DNA of 64,000 bases from Bactericera cockerelli (Eukaryota; Arthropoda; Insecta; Hemiptera; Triozidae), in assembly GCA_024516035.1 (NCBI GenBank), contig CM044967.1, forward strand, positions 20,033,132 to 20,097,131. The letters are read 5' to 3'. Positions 21,168 through 30,967 of this stretch are shown here, one piece after another (the first letter of the stretch is position 1; each line of letters opens with the position of its first letter). The notes below the pieces were generated by a model. The model was not told the origin of the DNA, searched no databases, and saw nothing but the letters and a program-made list of their open reading frames with translations. A program made the translations under genes and the position numbers.

Positions 21168-21290
21168 GCAGAAAAGTGAGAAGTTCTGTTGCACTTGGAT
21201 GAATATCAGAACATACCTGGACAGCTTTTTTGAGCTTATTGACTCTCTTCAGCAGGTAATACACTGGGGGCATTGTCCCGTTGACTTGTA
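21168..21290 (+). mobile_element. M element, one arm
   Basis: AGAAAAGTGAGAAGTTCTG, then GAATATCAGAACATACCTGG, ACAGCTTTTTTGAGCTTATT and CAGCAGGTAATA. The second arm is missing or unrecognisable. Confidence 0.7.
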
Positions 21291-21404
21291 AAAATAAATA
21301 AAATTAAGAACAACTTTGATCTCTCTTTGAAAAAGAAATTGGAGCAGGATGTGCCAAAAGTTCCAATTTGAACACTTCTTCGCGTCGTCACAAAATCATT
21401 CTCT

Positions 21405-21455
21405 TAACCAATTCTTAACCTCAATCCTGTTTCATAATTTGGCCCTAAGTCGTAA
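21405..21455. mobile_element. H1 MITE end fragment
   Basis: AATCCTGTTTCATAATTTGG then CCCTAAG, a right H1 end without its partner. A related end lies at 22344-22384. Confidence 0.55.
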
Positions 21456-21704
21456 GTCTCCTATGTTTTCCAAGACATTCGCGTTTATATGGCTTTGAAC
21501 ATAACCATGCAGGTAATGAATCGGCTGATTGTTCCCATCAGCTGATGGCTAAACATGACAAGTAGAACACTAGCCCGTGGCGAGGACATGGTACACATTG
21601 TATGTGCACATGCACAGTCGTGCACACAATTAATGAACTTGGACGAAGAGGCTAAGTACCTCTTCGGTGCTCTTCAGTTCTTGCCAAGGTAAGCCATTAT
21701 TATT

Positions 21705-21880
21705 ATTATTATGAAACGCTTTATTAGAAGAACATATATACAAACAAATAATGGTAAAAATTAAATTACAAAATTGACAAAATTAATATAAACAGGAAAA
21801 AAATAAACAAAATATATACATATGTCCTAAATAAAGGGCGGGGTTATTGCCTATGGCAATTTCTTCCACCCAACCCTTGG
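21705..21880 (-). repeat. SINE-G
   Basis: An ATT array, ACGCTTTATTAGAAGAACAT, AT-rich middle, then GGGCGGGGTTATTGCCTATG and CTTCCACCCAACCCTTGGG. Confidence 0.7.
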
Positions 21881-21900
21881 GTGGAAGACTGTTGGTCATG

Positions 21901-22064
21901 GTGGACGTCGGTCTGATAATCCAGAAGTCGTGTGTTCGAAACCGGATTATGAAAAGTTGTCCTCCCATTTTTGATTTCGACATCATAATAATACGTCTGG
22001 GGCCTACTGCTGGAATAATGTGACTCATCGAGGTTTGAGCAGTATAAATAAAGCGATATTATCA
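21901..22064 (+). repeat. SINE-B, 5' truncated
   Basis: Starts in the head (AAGTCGTGTGTTCGAAACC) and continues through TGCTGGAATAATGTGAC to AGTATAAATAAAGCGATATT. A nearly complete copy follows directly. Confidence 0.75.
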
Positions 22065-22080
22065 TAGATTCTTGCCCCAT

Positions 22081-22279
22081 GTCCCGGTAGCTCAGTGGTA
22101 AAGGCGACACTCTGTGAATCCACAGGTTCCAGAGGTCGTGGGTCCGAAACCCAGCAGTTACATGACCTCCCATTGGGGATTTTCACCACATTATAATATG
22201 TCTTGGGCTTACTGCTGGAACAATGGGACTTTAATAGTCCTTATTGGGCAGTATAAATAAGGCGATATTATTATTATTA
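22081..22279 (+). repeat. SINE-B, full length
   Basis: Head GTCCCGGTAGCTCAGTGGTA, then GGTCGTGGGTCCGAAACCCA, body with CTTACTGCTGGAACAATGGG, and an ATT tail after AAGGCGATATT. The head has A- and B-box-like blocks as in tRNA but cannot fold to a standard tRNA of normal length. Confidence 0.85.
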
Positions 22280-22384
22280 GTTTGTTTGAAAACGATCGCT
22301 TTGCCAAGAAAATATAGGGAGTTTTGAGTCAGAAAACAAAAATTTAATCCAAGGATTTTAATCCTGTTTTATAATTCGGCCCTT

Positions 22385-22928
22385 GGACTGTTGGATTTTG
22401 ACCATCACTAGAACTAACGAAATATGCACTAAATACTAAATCCAAGCTGATAAAATTAAATACCGTCTGATACAAGAGAAGTTCAAGGTTTATTAATATT
22501 TACGTCCGAATTCGCTAACCATTTAGAAGATAATGTTTTGAATGATGCATACAAAACTAGTTTTTAAATAATAAATATACCAAAACGACTGAAGCGTACG
22601 TTTCCGTAACAATTGGTCTCACATTAAAATTTTGTAAGGAATTAATTTTGTAGAAAAAATTATTGACTTTAGTTCGGAATAAGTTTTTGTTACAGCCGAT
22701 AGTTAAGAGAGGTAAAGGGGTGCAATGGTTAGAAATAGACTAATAAAGGACGCAGCACATTGGGATTTCTTTTAGAAATGACCCCCAGAAATTATGTAAA
22801 GTAGGTACAACAACAAAAAATGGAAGAAATTGAGATCGGAGCAAATAAAATATTATTATTTTTTTTTACAAAAACGAACACAATAATTCCGATTTCTAAT
22901 TTTAGAAATTTCTCGGAAGTAAGTCTAA
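22385..22928. other. Unassigned intron DNA
   Basis: No coding pattern or repeat recognised. An H1-type end (TTTTATAATTCGGCCCTT) closes just before this stretch. Confidence 0.35.
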
Positions 22929-23058
22929 GGGCGAAATAAATCGACAAGATCAAAAACTTGAATCATGACTTAGCATCGGTTTTACCCGTCTAAGACAGTA
23001 CGCAAAATCTAGACTTAGCTCCACAAAGGTATTACAAAAACGTTTTTTAATTCCACCC
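22929..23058. mobile_element. H2 MITE
   Basis: Ends GGGCGAAATAAATCGACAAG and CGTTTTTTAATTCCACCC, with the H2 core GACTTAGCTCCACAAAGGTA. Confidence 0.65.
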
Positions 23059-23670
23059 TAAATTCTCTAAATCAAAGTTTGCTGAAGTTTGGAGCTTTCG
23101 TCTGATCTGATCTCACAAACGTCCACGTTTCCTTGATTTACTAGACTACAGCTCAAATCACAGGACTCTCAGTGTATAAAATATGGACCTAAGGTATGTC
23201 AAGGAGGTTTTAGCGAAAAAAATAACTATACAAATAAAAATTACACAAATTACAATATACAAATTTTTGAACAATGAAGTAGTAGGTACATCAAATTAAT
23301 TTCATATACATAATCTAAAAACAAGTAAATAGGTTAACTTCTAGAATTAGTTTTGATGTGCTTTGATTTTGTTTGCTTCCAATTCAGCTTATTGGCTGAG
23401 GTACTTAGATATAATTATACTCAATCAGTCCAACTTCCAAGTCTGTTAGGACCGAAGAGTCCCAGGCTGAGCACGATCATCAAAGAACACAGAAAAGAGA
23501 CGTTACAACAATGAAAACGACCATTTTGTTCTTTACTTTACTAACTTTAATCAAATCCCTCGTAATATCCAAAGATTGGTCTCCGAAGATCGTGCTTCCA
23601 CTCTGCCACGCGAGACTCGGTACCTTACCTGGAGAGGTCGGAACGAATTCGAAAACGTGTCCATTATGAT
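23059..23670. other. Unassigned intron DNA
   Basis: No gene or repeat recognised apart from the start of the purine tract near 23670. Confidence 0.3.
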
Positions 23671-24362
23671 AGAGAAGAGAGAGAGAGAGAGAGAGAAGAG
23701 AGAGAGAGAAGAGAGAGAGAGAGTAAAGAGTGAGAGAAAGAGTAAAGAGAGTAGAGAGAAAAGAGAGAATAAGTAAAAGTGAATGAGAGATAGAGAGCTG
23801 AAGAAAGAGAGAGAGGAATAGTAAAGAAGAAGAGAGAGATAAAGAATGGAGAGATAGCTAAAGACAGAGAGAGGAAAGAGATACAAAAAAAAGAGAATAC
23901 AAAGAAAGAGAGAGAGAGAGAGGAATAGCTAAGACAAGAGAGAGGAAGAGATACAAAAAGAGAGAGAGAAAACAGGGGTGAAAAGTGCTGAAAGAGTGAG
24001 AGAAATAGAGGTAAATGAGAGAGATAGAGAGCTGAAAAAGAGAGAGAAACATTAGAACTGAAAGAGAGATACAGATAGATGAAAAAGAGAGAAAGGGCTC
24101 AAAACAGAGATATAAACATGGCTAAAAGAGAAAAAGAGAGAGCTGAAAAAGAGAGACAGCTATCGAAAAAAGAGAGAGAAAAACAGATATAAATGAGAAA
24201 AATAGAGAGCCGAAAAAGAGAGACGGATTTCTAAAAGAGAGAGAGAGAACCAGACCTATAAGAAAGCTAAAAGAGAGAGATAGAGAGCTCAAAAAGAGAG
24301 AGAGAAATCGGAAGAAAAAAGAGAGAGAGAGCTTTGAGAGAGAGGAAAAGAGCTGAAAAAGA
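23671..24362 (+). repeat. Degenerate purine-rich GAGA tract, about 690 bp
   Basis: AGAGAGAG blocks are mixed with GCTGAAAAAGAGAGA and AGAAAGAGAG units. Nearly every pyrimidine sits in a short spacer. Several open frames on both strands are produced by this bias and are not genes. It lies in BarH intron 2. Confidence 0.9.
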
Positions 24363-25299
24363 TCCATTACATCAGATGATCACTGACGTTAAGTAACGTT
24401 GAGCTAGACTATTGTCTAGAAAAGAGACTGTGGTAAAGACAGATAATAGTTGAGTTTTTCTATTGTGTAAATTCATACTGTTCTCTTTTAACTGACTGCT
24501 TGGGTTGATAAGTCCAACCCTGTTGTGTTCATGGGTATCTCCCGTTCCCAAATCATAGAACAGAATACTACGCCAGACAAAAATTGAACAAAATTCACCT
24601 CTCCTCTAGAAAATCAACGTATCTTGTGAGAGAGGTATTAGGCATAGCATAAGTCACTACTGTCTAGTATAACTTGGTGAAACCTAGAAGTTAGAACGAC
24701 CAAAGTTCTTTGCAGCGGCATAATTCATAGTACCATAGTTCATATATCATATAGGTACACTCGTACATACTTGTACTTGCAGATTATTATTTTTATCGAA
24801 GCACGATCAGAAACTTAATTTGTTCACAGAGGTATCAGGTACATTGGAAACTCTCAAACATTGGTAACGATCAAAGCTATAATGAGATTCGACCAATCAC
24901 AGCCGAGGTTCAATACTTGATTGTAGAGTTCTCTGGCTTACAGACTACAGAGGCTGCAATTACCATCAGACTGGGAGATACCGAGACATTCACTTTGAAA
25001 CCATTTTACTTTTCAAAACCTTACAAACACATTTAGATTTTATGAACAAATTGATGGTCATAAAATCAATTTTTAAACATATCTTTATCCAATGAAATTT
25101 TGCAGAAATGATGGTGAGAAAATGAATTTAATCATATCCTTATCCAATGGAATTTTACAGCACAAACACAAGCTTAATAACAAACTAGTAATTCTATGGA
25201 CGGAAAACCTCATACAGATTCTCTATTGCAATTGAAACTATAAATATCCTCAACAGACATAAAACCAAGTTAAATTATAAAGGTCAGTTGTTAATTGTT
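24363..25299. other. Unassigned intron DNA
   Basis: No coding pattern. TATCCAATGAAATTTTGCAG and TATCCAATGGAATTTTACAG (25086, 25142) form a short direct repeat. Confidence 0.35.
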
Positions 25300-25490
25300 T
25301 GTTTTGTAAATTAAGTTTGACGGAATTTTTGTGATGTTAAACGTTTGTAAATTAAGTTTGACTGACAATTGTTGTTATGTTCAAAGTTTGTAAATTCAGT
25401 TTGACTGAATTGATGTGCTGTTAAAAGTTTGTAAATTAAGTTTGACTGAATTGTTGTGATGTTTTTATTTTAAATTAAGTGGGACCGACT
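25300..25490 (+). repeat. 42-bp tandem repeat, about 5 copies
   Basis: GTAAATTAAGTTTGACTGA followed by TTGTTGTGATGTTAAA recurs with starts near 25305, 25347, 25390, 25431 and 25471. The last copy is diverged. Confidence 0.8.
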
Positions 25491-26671
25491 TGTTGTTTGT
25501 TGTTATATTATTTTTACAACTTCTAATACATTTCTTCTTTGCATCTGCATTACAAATTTTCATTTGTATTAATTTGAATTTCCATTATTTCCTGTCTTCT
25601 GCCATCCTATTTTGATATGTTAGTATTTGTGAATTATATTTGACTCAAGTCTTGGTATTGTGGTAAACTGTCTTTCAAGTTGAGTACCTATAATCAGTCT
25701 TTCAGTATCTTCATGCCTATCATTAGATATAGTTCAGCGCTTCCTGCTAAGGTGCCTTAATTCGACAATCCCATGGCTTTATAACACATTTCCATATTTC
25801 GAGATTATTCATGTTCAAATAGATTGAGTACGAAAGTGGCTAAGATATTTTTCAACACATTATGAAAACAAAAGCATTCTAAATAATGAAGAAATAACAA
25901 TGCACTCCTAGATATACAAATAATCCAGCAAACTCCCAGAGGTTAAAAATTATTCGAAATATTTATACCATTCAAGAACACAAAATAACTATGTTTTGTA
26001 TTAATTTTCAAGTTTATCATGATTAGAAACATCAATTCGTTATACTAAGTGAGTGAAGTGAAGGTATAGTATCCAAGTACCCATTACAATATCTACAATA
26101 TTATTTTTGAACTGTCTAATTTATTCTCAATATTTCAACAATTTTGATCTCATCAGTTTCCCAACTCGATAATTCGTCGACACTGGTGTCTCTCATACGT
26201 TGAAAATAAATAATATCCGCTGCCATGGAACTAAAAATAATGATATGAATTCTCTTTGAGGAACATAAAGACCATTGCCATGAATACGAAAAATAGCTTT
26301 ACCATTCACGAAATGATATTCAAAGAATATGCTTATTTCTCAAGTTCGGGGCGTATGATAACATCCAGTGTTCTTCCATACTTTTCATGATTTGAATACC
26401 TAATTAGATAAATCAATAATAATATGATGGAGGAGTTATGTTATGGAGTTTTGGAGTGTTTTCGCTTGATATTAACTCCAAGGAATAAAGAATATTATAA
26501 GGATACGTTATGGAGAATACTGAAGGTATCCGACTTCCAATAGAGGAAAGATTCTCACTTGATAGAATTAAAATACACTTTGTGTGCCTCTGAGGGCGGG
26601 ATTGATGGAAAAAATAAGTAATAATAGACTGTCATAGCCACATATCCGTACTGCTCGAGTATAAAATTAAT
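25491..26671. other. Unassigned intron DNA
   Basis: About 1.2 kb of AT-rich DNA without recognised genes or repeats. Confidence 0.35.
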
Positions 26672-26955
26672 TTCTTCTTCTTTCACTTTACCTTTTCCCA
26701 AACCTACTTGGGGTCAGCATCGAATATAAATTAATAATTCCCTTTAATCCAGATACTTATAATCAGGACGTTATCAGAATCCAGAAAATTCATCTACTAC
26801 AAACCTAAATAGGATGTTAGATCAAATATTAGAATCGTTGGCGTTAGGAAGAGCATGCAGCCATAAAAATCTGCCACAACCAACCTCAACCATGAGGTTG
26901 AACAATGTCGACCCCAAGTATATTTTTTGAGAAAAGGCAAAGTGGAAGAAGAATC
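26672..26955. repeat. Element with inverted CTTCTTC...GGGGTC ends
   Basis: TTTACCTTTTCCCAAACC and CTTGGGGTCAGCATCG at the left face the inverse (GTCGACCCCAAGTATAT ... AAAGGCAAAGTGGAAGAAGA) at the right. The interior includes a SINE-F-like block (CGTTGGCGTTAGGAAGAGCA). Related ends occur at 35455-35505, 43915-43975 and 52795-52845. Confidence 0.5.
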
Positions 26956-27093
26956 CATCTACTTATAATGTAAACTCTAAAACCCACAATTGATATGGGA
27001 ATTGAACACTTTGGACGCACAGAACCATTGAACCATCAGAACCAGTGTTTTGCATTCCTTCTGTGTCCAGTTTAATAAAAACTTTGTGTCTTA

Positions 27094-27203
27094 GGGCAAA
27101 ATTAATAGACATTGCTAAGTGTTGGTTTTCCCTATCTTACACAGTACGCAATCCGTGACTTGGTGCCACAGAGGTATTACAAAAACGTCTATTAATTCGA
27201 CCC
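27094..27203. mobile_element. H2 MITE
   Basis: Ends GGGCAAAATTAATAGAC and GTCTATTAATTCGACCC are clear inverted repeats. The core is GTGACTTGGTGCCACAGAGG. Confidence 0.75.
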
Positions 27204-27597
27204 TTCATGTTGAAATTATCCACTGAAATAGATATTTTATCAAAAAAAATTTACCATGTGATTTTCTTCGCCATACAGTTTTGTTCGGTCTCTAATTTCT
27301 GACTAAATTTTCAACAAAGTTATTAGTTTCGTTTAAGTGGAAATGGCCGATTTGTCTATTTTGGCAGAGATTCAAAATTCACGAAATGAGAAGACCCGCC
27401 TCCTATATTATTTTCAGTATTTTGACAATCTTAATTAATTTAAGTACTGTCAGTTTGTTTTATTATTTATGCCTCCACTAGCGGCAGAATACTTGTAGGA
27501 ATTTTATCTCAATGAACGGAAAGAAATGTTTTTCAGGATTAAAATGATTTGTGTTATTGTCTTTCGGCCTGACAAAGGTGCTACCGTATCTTTATAG

Positions 27598-27664
27598 TAA
27601 GACAGAACGTAAGTCGAGACTTAGCACCACAGAGATATTACAAAAACGTCCATCAATTCCGTCC
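27598..27664. mobile_element. H2 MITE, right half
   Basis: GAGACTTAGCACCACAGAGA and CGTCCATCAATTCCGTCCTAA. The left half is absent. Confidence 0.6.
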
Positions 27665-27690
27665 TAAGGGTGACTTTTTCGATTTCTACA

Positions 27691-28069
27691 ATTTGCGTAT
27701 TGTTTTAAATGGACCGACAAAAATTTGTATTCTTAATTTGGTTACAATTGTTTGTAAGGGATACCTTCCGGTGCGCTCGTGTTGACCCAGCACCTAATTG
27801 GGAAGTATTGTGTCACTTCTCGCCCATCAGAGGGGAGGCATATTACGGGATGGGCAAGCTACGGCACAGACCACAAGTGTCTACAGTAGCTCCTGTTTCA
27901 TGGCTACGAAATAAAAACAGCTATGAAACACTCATCCTTAATAAAAAAAAAAAACAGAACTTCTCACTTTTCCAGTTGACTCACCGTCTGTTCTGGTACC
28001 ACGTCTTCACTTGCGTGTCGGAGAGGCTCAGCTTGGCTGCCAGTTCCATTTGCATATTGTTTTAAATGG
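27691..28069 (+). mobile_element. SINE-D insertion with 22-bp target duplications and a copied BarH exon piece
   Basis: The flanks 27691-27712 and 28048-28069 are the same 22 bp with one mismatch, a long target duplication as left by LINE-type retrotransposition. The insert starts with a SINE-D lacking most of its tRNA-like head (from about 27714, ACAAAAATTTGTATTC), which matches 53690-53859 and 55974-56051. After its A-run (about 27942-27954) comes a 98-bp segment (27952-28049) copied from 28214-28311, the 3' end of BarH exon 2 with its donor and first intron bases. The copied piece lies between the poly-A and the right duplication, so it was part of the insertion event or joined during it. 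Confidence 0.85.
27956..28049 (-). pseudogene. Partial copy of BarH exon 2 (homeodomain helix 2-3) with splice donor
   Basis: On the minus strand it reads [20 protein letters not shown] then RR, joined to the donor GTGAGT as in the true exon. Over the shared 98 bp there are three differences: two silent (GCC to GCA, CGA to AGA) and one in the intron part. There is no acceptor AG at its 5' edge, and the homeodomain N-terminal half is missing. It should not be a working exon, but the intact donor could act as a decoy splice site. Confidence 0.9.
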
Positions 28070-28246
28070 GACGGAAAATTTAGAAACTGATTCCCATTTT
28101 CTCTATTAATTATATATTAATTTTGGGGCAAGGACTTCGATTGTTATAGAAATATAGACCTCTCTTTAAATAAATGTTCATAAAAAAAAAAATATTAATT
28201 TCCCCCTAAAATTAAACAGAACTTCTCACTTTTCCAGTTCACTCAC

Positions 28247-28463
28247 CGTCGGTTCTGGTACCACGTCTTCACTTGCGTGTCGGAGAGGCTCAGCTTGGCG
28301 GCCAGTTCCATCCGGTCCTGCACGCTCAGGTATTTCTGCCGCTCGAAGCTCTTCTCCAGGGTCTGCAGCTGGTGGTCGGTGAACGCGGTGCGGGCCTTGC
28401 GCTGCTTCTTGCTCAGACTACTCGAGTGGCCAGAGCCCCGCCCCTCGTCGTCATCCTTGTGAC
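28247..28463 (-). CDS. BarH1: BarH-class homeobox gene, exon 2 (homeodomain)
   Basis: Encodes residues 80-152 of the deduced protein. The acceptor is TTCTGTCCCCAG before 28463 and the donor is CG|GTGAGT after 28247, giving phase 1 entry and phase 2 exit, both matching the neighbours. An acidic/Ser-rich lead ([15 protein letters not shown]) is followed by the homeodomain from about residue 100: [20 protein letters not shown], then [20 protein letters not shown] and VKTWYQNRR. Trp48, Asn51 and Arg53 are present. Tyr49 in place of Phe, with Thr47, is the BarH hallmark. The intron falls within the Arg53 codon. Family role: sequence-specific nuclear transcription factor in neural and appendage patterning. 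Longer open readings into the intron on this strand, and frames on the plus strand here, are shadows. Confidence 0.97.
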
Positions 28464-28786
28464 CTGGGGACAGAAGAGGTGATGGACTATCAGATCGAAT
28501 TCCCGAAAAGTATAACATCACTAGTACTTCTGGGGAACACAAAATTGTATATGCAAAAGATAAAAAAAAATCATTATTATTATTATTAATTACAAAGAAA
28601 ATGAAGGAAAGTAAATAATAATAATAATAAATACCCGGTGTACGGGAGTAAATTTATGGGAATAGCCTTATTTACAATGTCAACAATAAAAATGTCCACT
28701 GGGTTAGTAGGCTCAACTTTGTGTGTTGAGTATATCCTTTGCTATTTGTAGAATTGTTATTTTTATTATACCCTCTTCCTTCCCAA
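28464..28786. other. Intron 1 sequence upstream of exon 2
   Basis: Contains the polypyrimidine tract and acceptor of exon 2, then ATT and TAA arrays (28573-28632). A loose pair TTTGTGTGTTGAG and CCCAATGTGCAT precede the hairpin cluster. Confidence 0.5.
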
Positions 28787-29042
28787 TGTGCATCTGAATG
28801 CACATTTTTTTGGTAATGCTATCATACCAAGACAAAATTGTCCCGCCTATAATAACGCACAGAGTTCTCCTTCCTTTGAAAAAACCTCTGTGGTAAAGAT
28901 CCGTTCACATTAAAGATTAAAATCAACATGAGTTTAGAGAAGTGTTTGTGCATTTGAATGCACCTTGGGAAGATACCATTACAAACCCTATATTGCGATC
29001 GGGAAGATAACACTACTCAGAAAATGTGCATTTGGATGCACA
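28787..29042. repeat. Three copies of an 18-bp near-palindrome
   Basis: TGTGCATCTGAATGCACA (28787-28804), TGTGCATTTGAATGCACC (28947-28964) and TGTGCATTTGGATGCACA (29025-29042). Each is followed by related sequence (GATACCATTACAAA, GGTACCAACTACAAA), so the repeat unit is longer than the palindrome. Confidence 0.8.
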
Positions 29043-29094
29043 TCGGACAGGTACCAACTACAAATGATAAAAGCGCTTGGGAAGGAAGAGGATA

Positions 29095-29255
29095 CAACGC
29101 TTTATTAGATATAAAAGGACATTATGTACATACAAATAATTATTTTAACATTGAAAAAAATGGAAACAATATATACAATAAAAATGAAAAAGAATAGAAA
29201 ATATATAAAAACAAATGTCCTAACCAAAGGGCGGGGTTATTGCCTATGGCAATGT
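29095..29255 (-). repeat. SINE-G
   Basis: ACGCTTTATTAGATATAAA, AT-rich middle with GGAAACAATATATACA, then GGGCGGGGTTATTGCCTATG. It lacks the last CTTCCACCC block. Confidence 0.7.
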
Positions 29256-29372
29256 TAACACTAACGTAGAAAAATTATGATGAAATTTTATTACCATATT
29301 CTCAAGATAAATAAATGTTGTATTCTAACCGATCTAACCATTTTTTCCTTTTTTCGACAGATTCAAATCATA

Positions 29373-29616
29373 TCCTCCTGAGACCTGAATGTGCTTTTAA
29401 AAGTACATAAGACAACTTCACTTCACACGACTATCTTCTCTCAAAACCGTCGGGAATTTTTGAAAATTCCATGTACTTTTAAAAGTACGCCAGGTATAAT
29501 CAGTACTTTCTGGAATACATGCCGAGGACTCAAGCAGTATCTGTCTTATGTACTTTTAACAGTACATCCAGGTCTAAATCAGTACTTTCGGGAAAACATG
29601 CCCAGTCTCAGGAGGA
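29373..29616. mobile_element. Foldback TIR element with internal 18-bp palindromes
   Basis: Perfect 12-bp inverted ends TCCTCCTGAGAC / GTCTCAGGAGGA are flanked by TA at 29371-29372 and 29617-29618. Inside, GTACTTTTAAAAGTAC or close variants occur three times, and CCAGGTMTAAATCAGTACTT-type units twice, as direct repeats about 90 bp apart. The open frame across it has no coding signature. Superfamily unknown; TA target suggests Tc1/mariner relatives. Confidence 0.85.
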
Positions 29617-29639
29617 TAAGTCAAGTCAATTCGTAAAAA

Positions 29640-30310
29640 AAAAAAACGATTTTCATCATGTCCTAATTGTTCTCTCATAGCCCACACTATTTCACTCAAT
29701 CTATCCCATTTAGTAAAATCGCGTTTGTTTCTTTCATGAAAAACAGTATAGCAGTAAAATTATGACCACTATTAAATTACCCTCACTTTTATTAAGTAGT
29801 ATATTCCCGAGAGCGTTACAAAAACACAAATTAAGAGACAGCGGTGCTTGGAGCTAGCATGTCGTAATATTCAGATCCCTTGATTGAAAAGCGAGATAGA
29901 AGAATGAGCTTTCGCATCGCGTGCTTACGAAAGCTGGGAAAGCTCCCATTAGCGGCTACACCTCGTCATATAATGGGGGACAACGGTAGTTATTATTACG
30001 AGGTGTTTCCAGCTAAGTGTTTCTGTTAAAAAGTAATCTTAACTGTACCCATTGTACTAACAAATTGTTGTACCAGAGGCTTGACTTTTATTTATTACAG
30101 CGTTTAAAGAAATACAGTTTTTTAAAGTAGGTAATATTAGTGAGGGTTATCCGACCAAGCATTGACTGGGAGCTTTGTATAACATGGTTTTAAAACGAGT
30201 GTTTCATTAACGACTTTTTATGTTCTAATAGCCACGGCTTACACAGCTACTTATTTTATACTTTTGATGGTCGTTGACACAGTTTTCTGGTAGAAAGACA
30301 AGTTCTATGG
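29640..30310. other. Unassigned intron 1 DNA
   Basis: No gene recognised. GCTACACCTCGTCATATAAT (29961) and ACGAGGTGTTTCCAGC (29998) are an inverted pair (ACACCTCGT / ACGAGGTGT). Confidence 0.35.
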
Positions 30311-30311
30311 G

Positions 30312-30388
30312 CTGCGACTTACGGCCCGAGGCATGGCCCTATTTTTATTTTTCCTAACCCGTTTCGGGCCAGAATTTGGCGCCATCGG
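30312..30388 (-). repeat. T repeat, internally deleted
   Basis: GAGGCATGGCCCTATTTTTA is joined to TTTCGGGCCAGAATTTGGCG. The middle AATGAGGCATTGCC part of other copies is missing. Confidence 0.6.
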
Positions 30389-30551
30389 TGTCTACGATTA
30401 TGTCTTGAATTTCTTTTCACGTGAAAATCCGTCTCTTCAATAGCTCTGTCCACATTTATATCAGATCAAAATACTGGTCTTAGAGTTGACTGAGGACTCA
30501 AAGGCACTATCTAATAATCGGTTAGTTCAGAGATCTGTGGTTTCCAAAACA

Positions 30552-30714
30552 CAAAAAAGGGAGAAGTTGAACTACATTTAGGACATGAATATCAGAACAT
30601 ACCAGAACAATACCTCGCTCGCTAATACATTAGCTCGAAGCAGCTATCCAGGTGTTTTCTGATATTCACGTACATCGAATACAACTTCTCACTTTTCTGT
30701 TTATACGGACTGAT
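30552..30714. mobile_element. M element, foldback form
   Basis: The only copy with two arms. The left arm has GGGAGAAGTTGAAC and ATGAATATCAGAACATACC. The right arm has TTCTGATATTCACGTACATC and ACAACTTCTCACTTTTCTGT. The arms are inverted over about 75 bp with a short loop near 30635. Confidence 0.8.
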
Positions 30715-30967
30715 ATAAAATCATGTGAATTCATTGGCGAGCGGACAGGATAACTCCTGCTATTACCGTATTAGCATGCTGCTAATTGTCTAATTATTCT
30801 GCATACTTATTATAAGACTTAACTGAGCCAGATGCCAATTAATATTATTACTGGGAACTCTGGGCAATCAGCCGGTGAAAAGTCTGTAGGTATGTGCAGT
30901 CGCAATAATAATAACATAACCACTTAACCAGCTACTGCGGGGAATATACGCATGCGCATGTGAGTCT

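Noticed and set aside
22081..22155. tRNA gene with anticodon loop
   Set aside because: Same sequence recurs with SINE-B bodies at six places; pairing is incomplete.
23551..24367. Several Ser/Leu-rich minus-strand frames that look like membrane proteins
   Set aside because: They are the complement of the GAGA tract and only mimic hydrophobic segments.
28273..28482. Plus-strand frames opposite the homeodomain
   Set aside because: Shadows of the conserved minus-strand exon.
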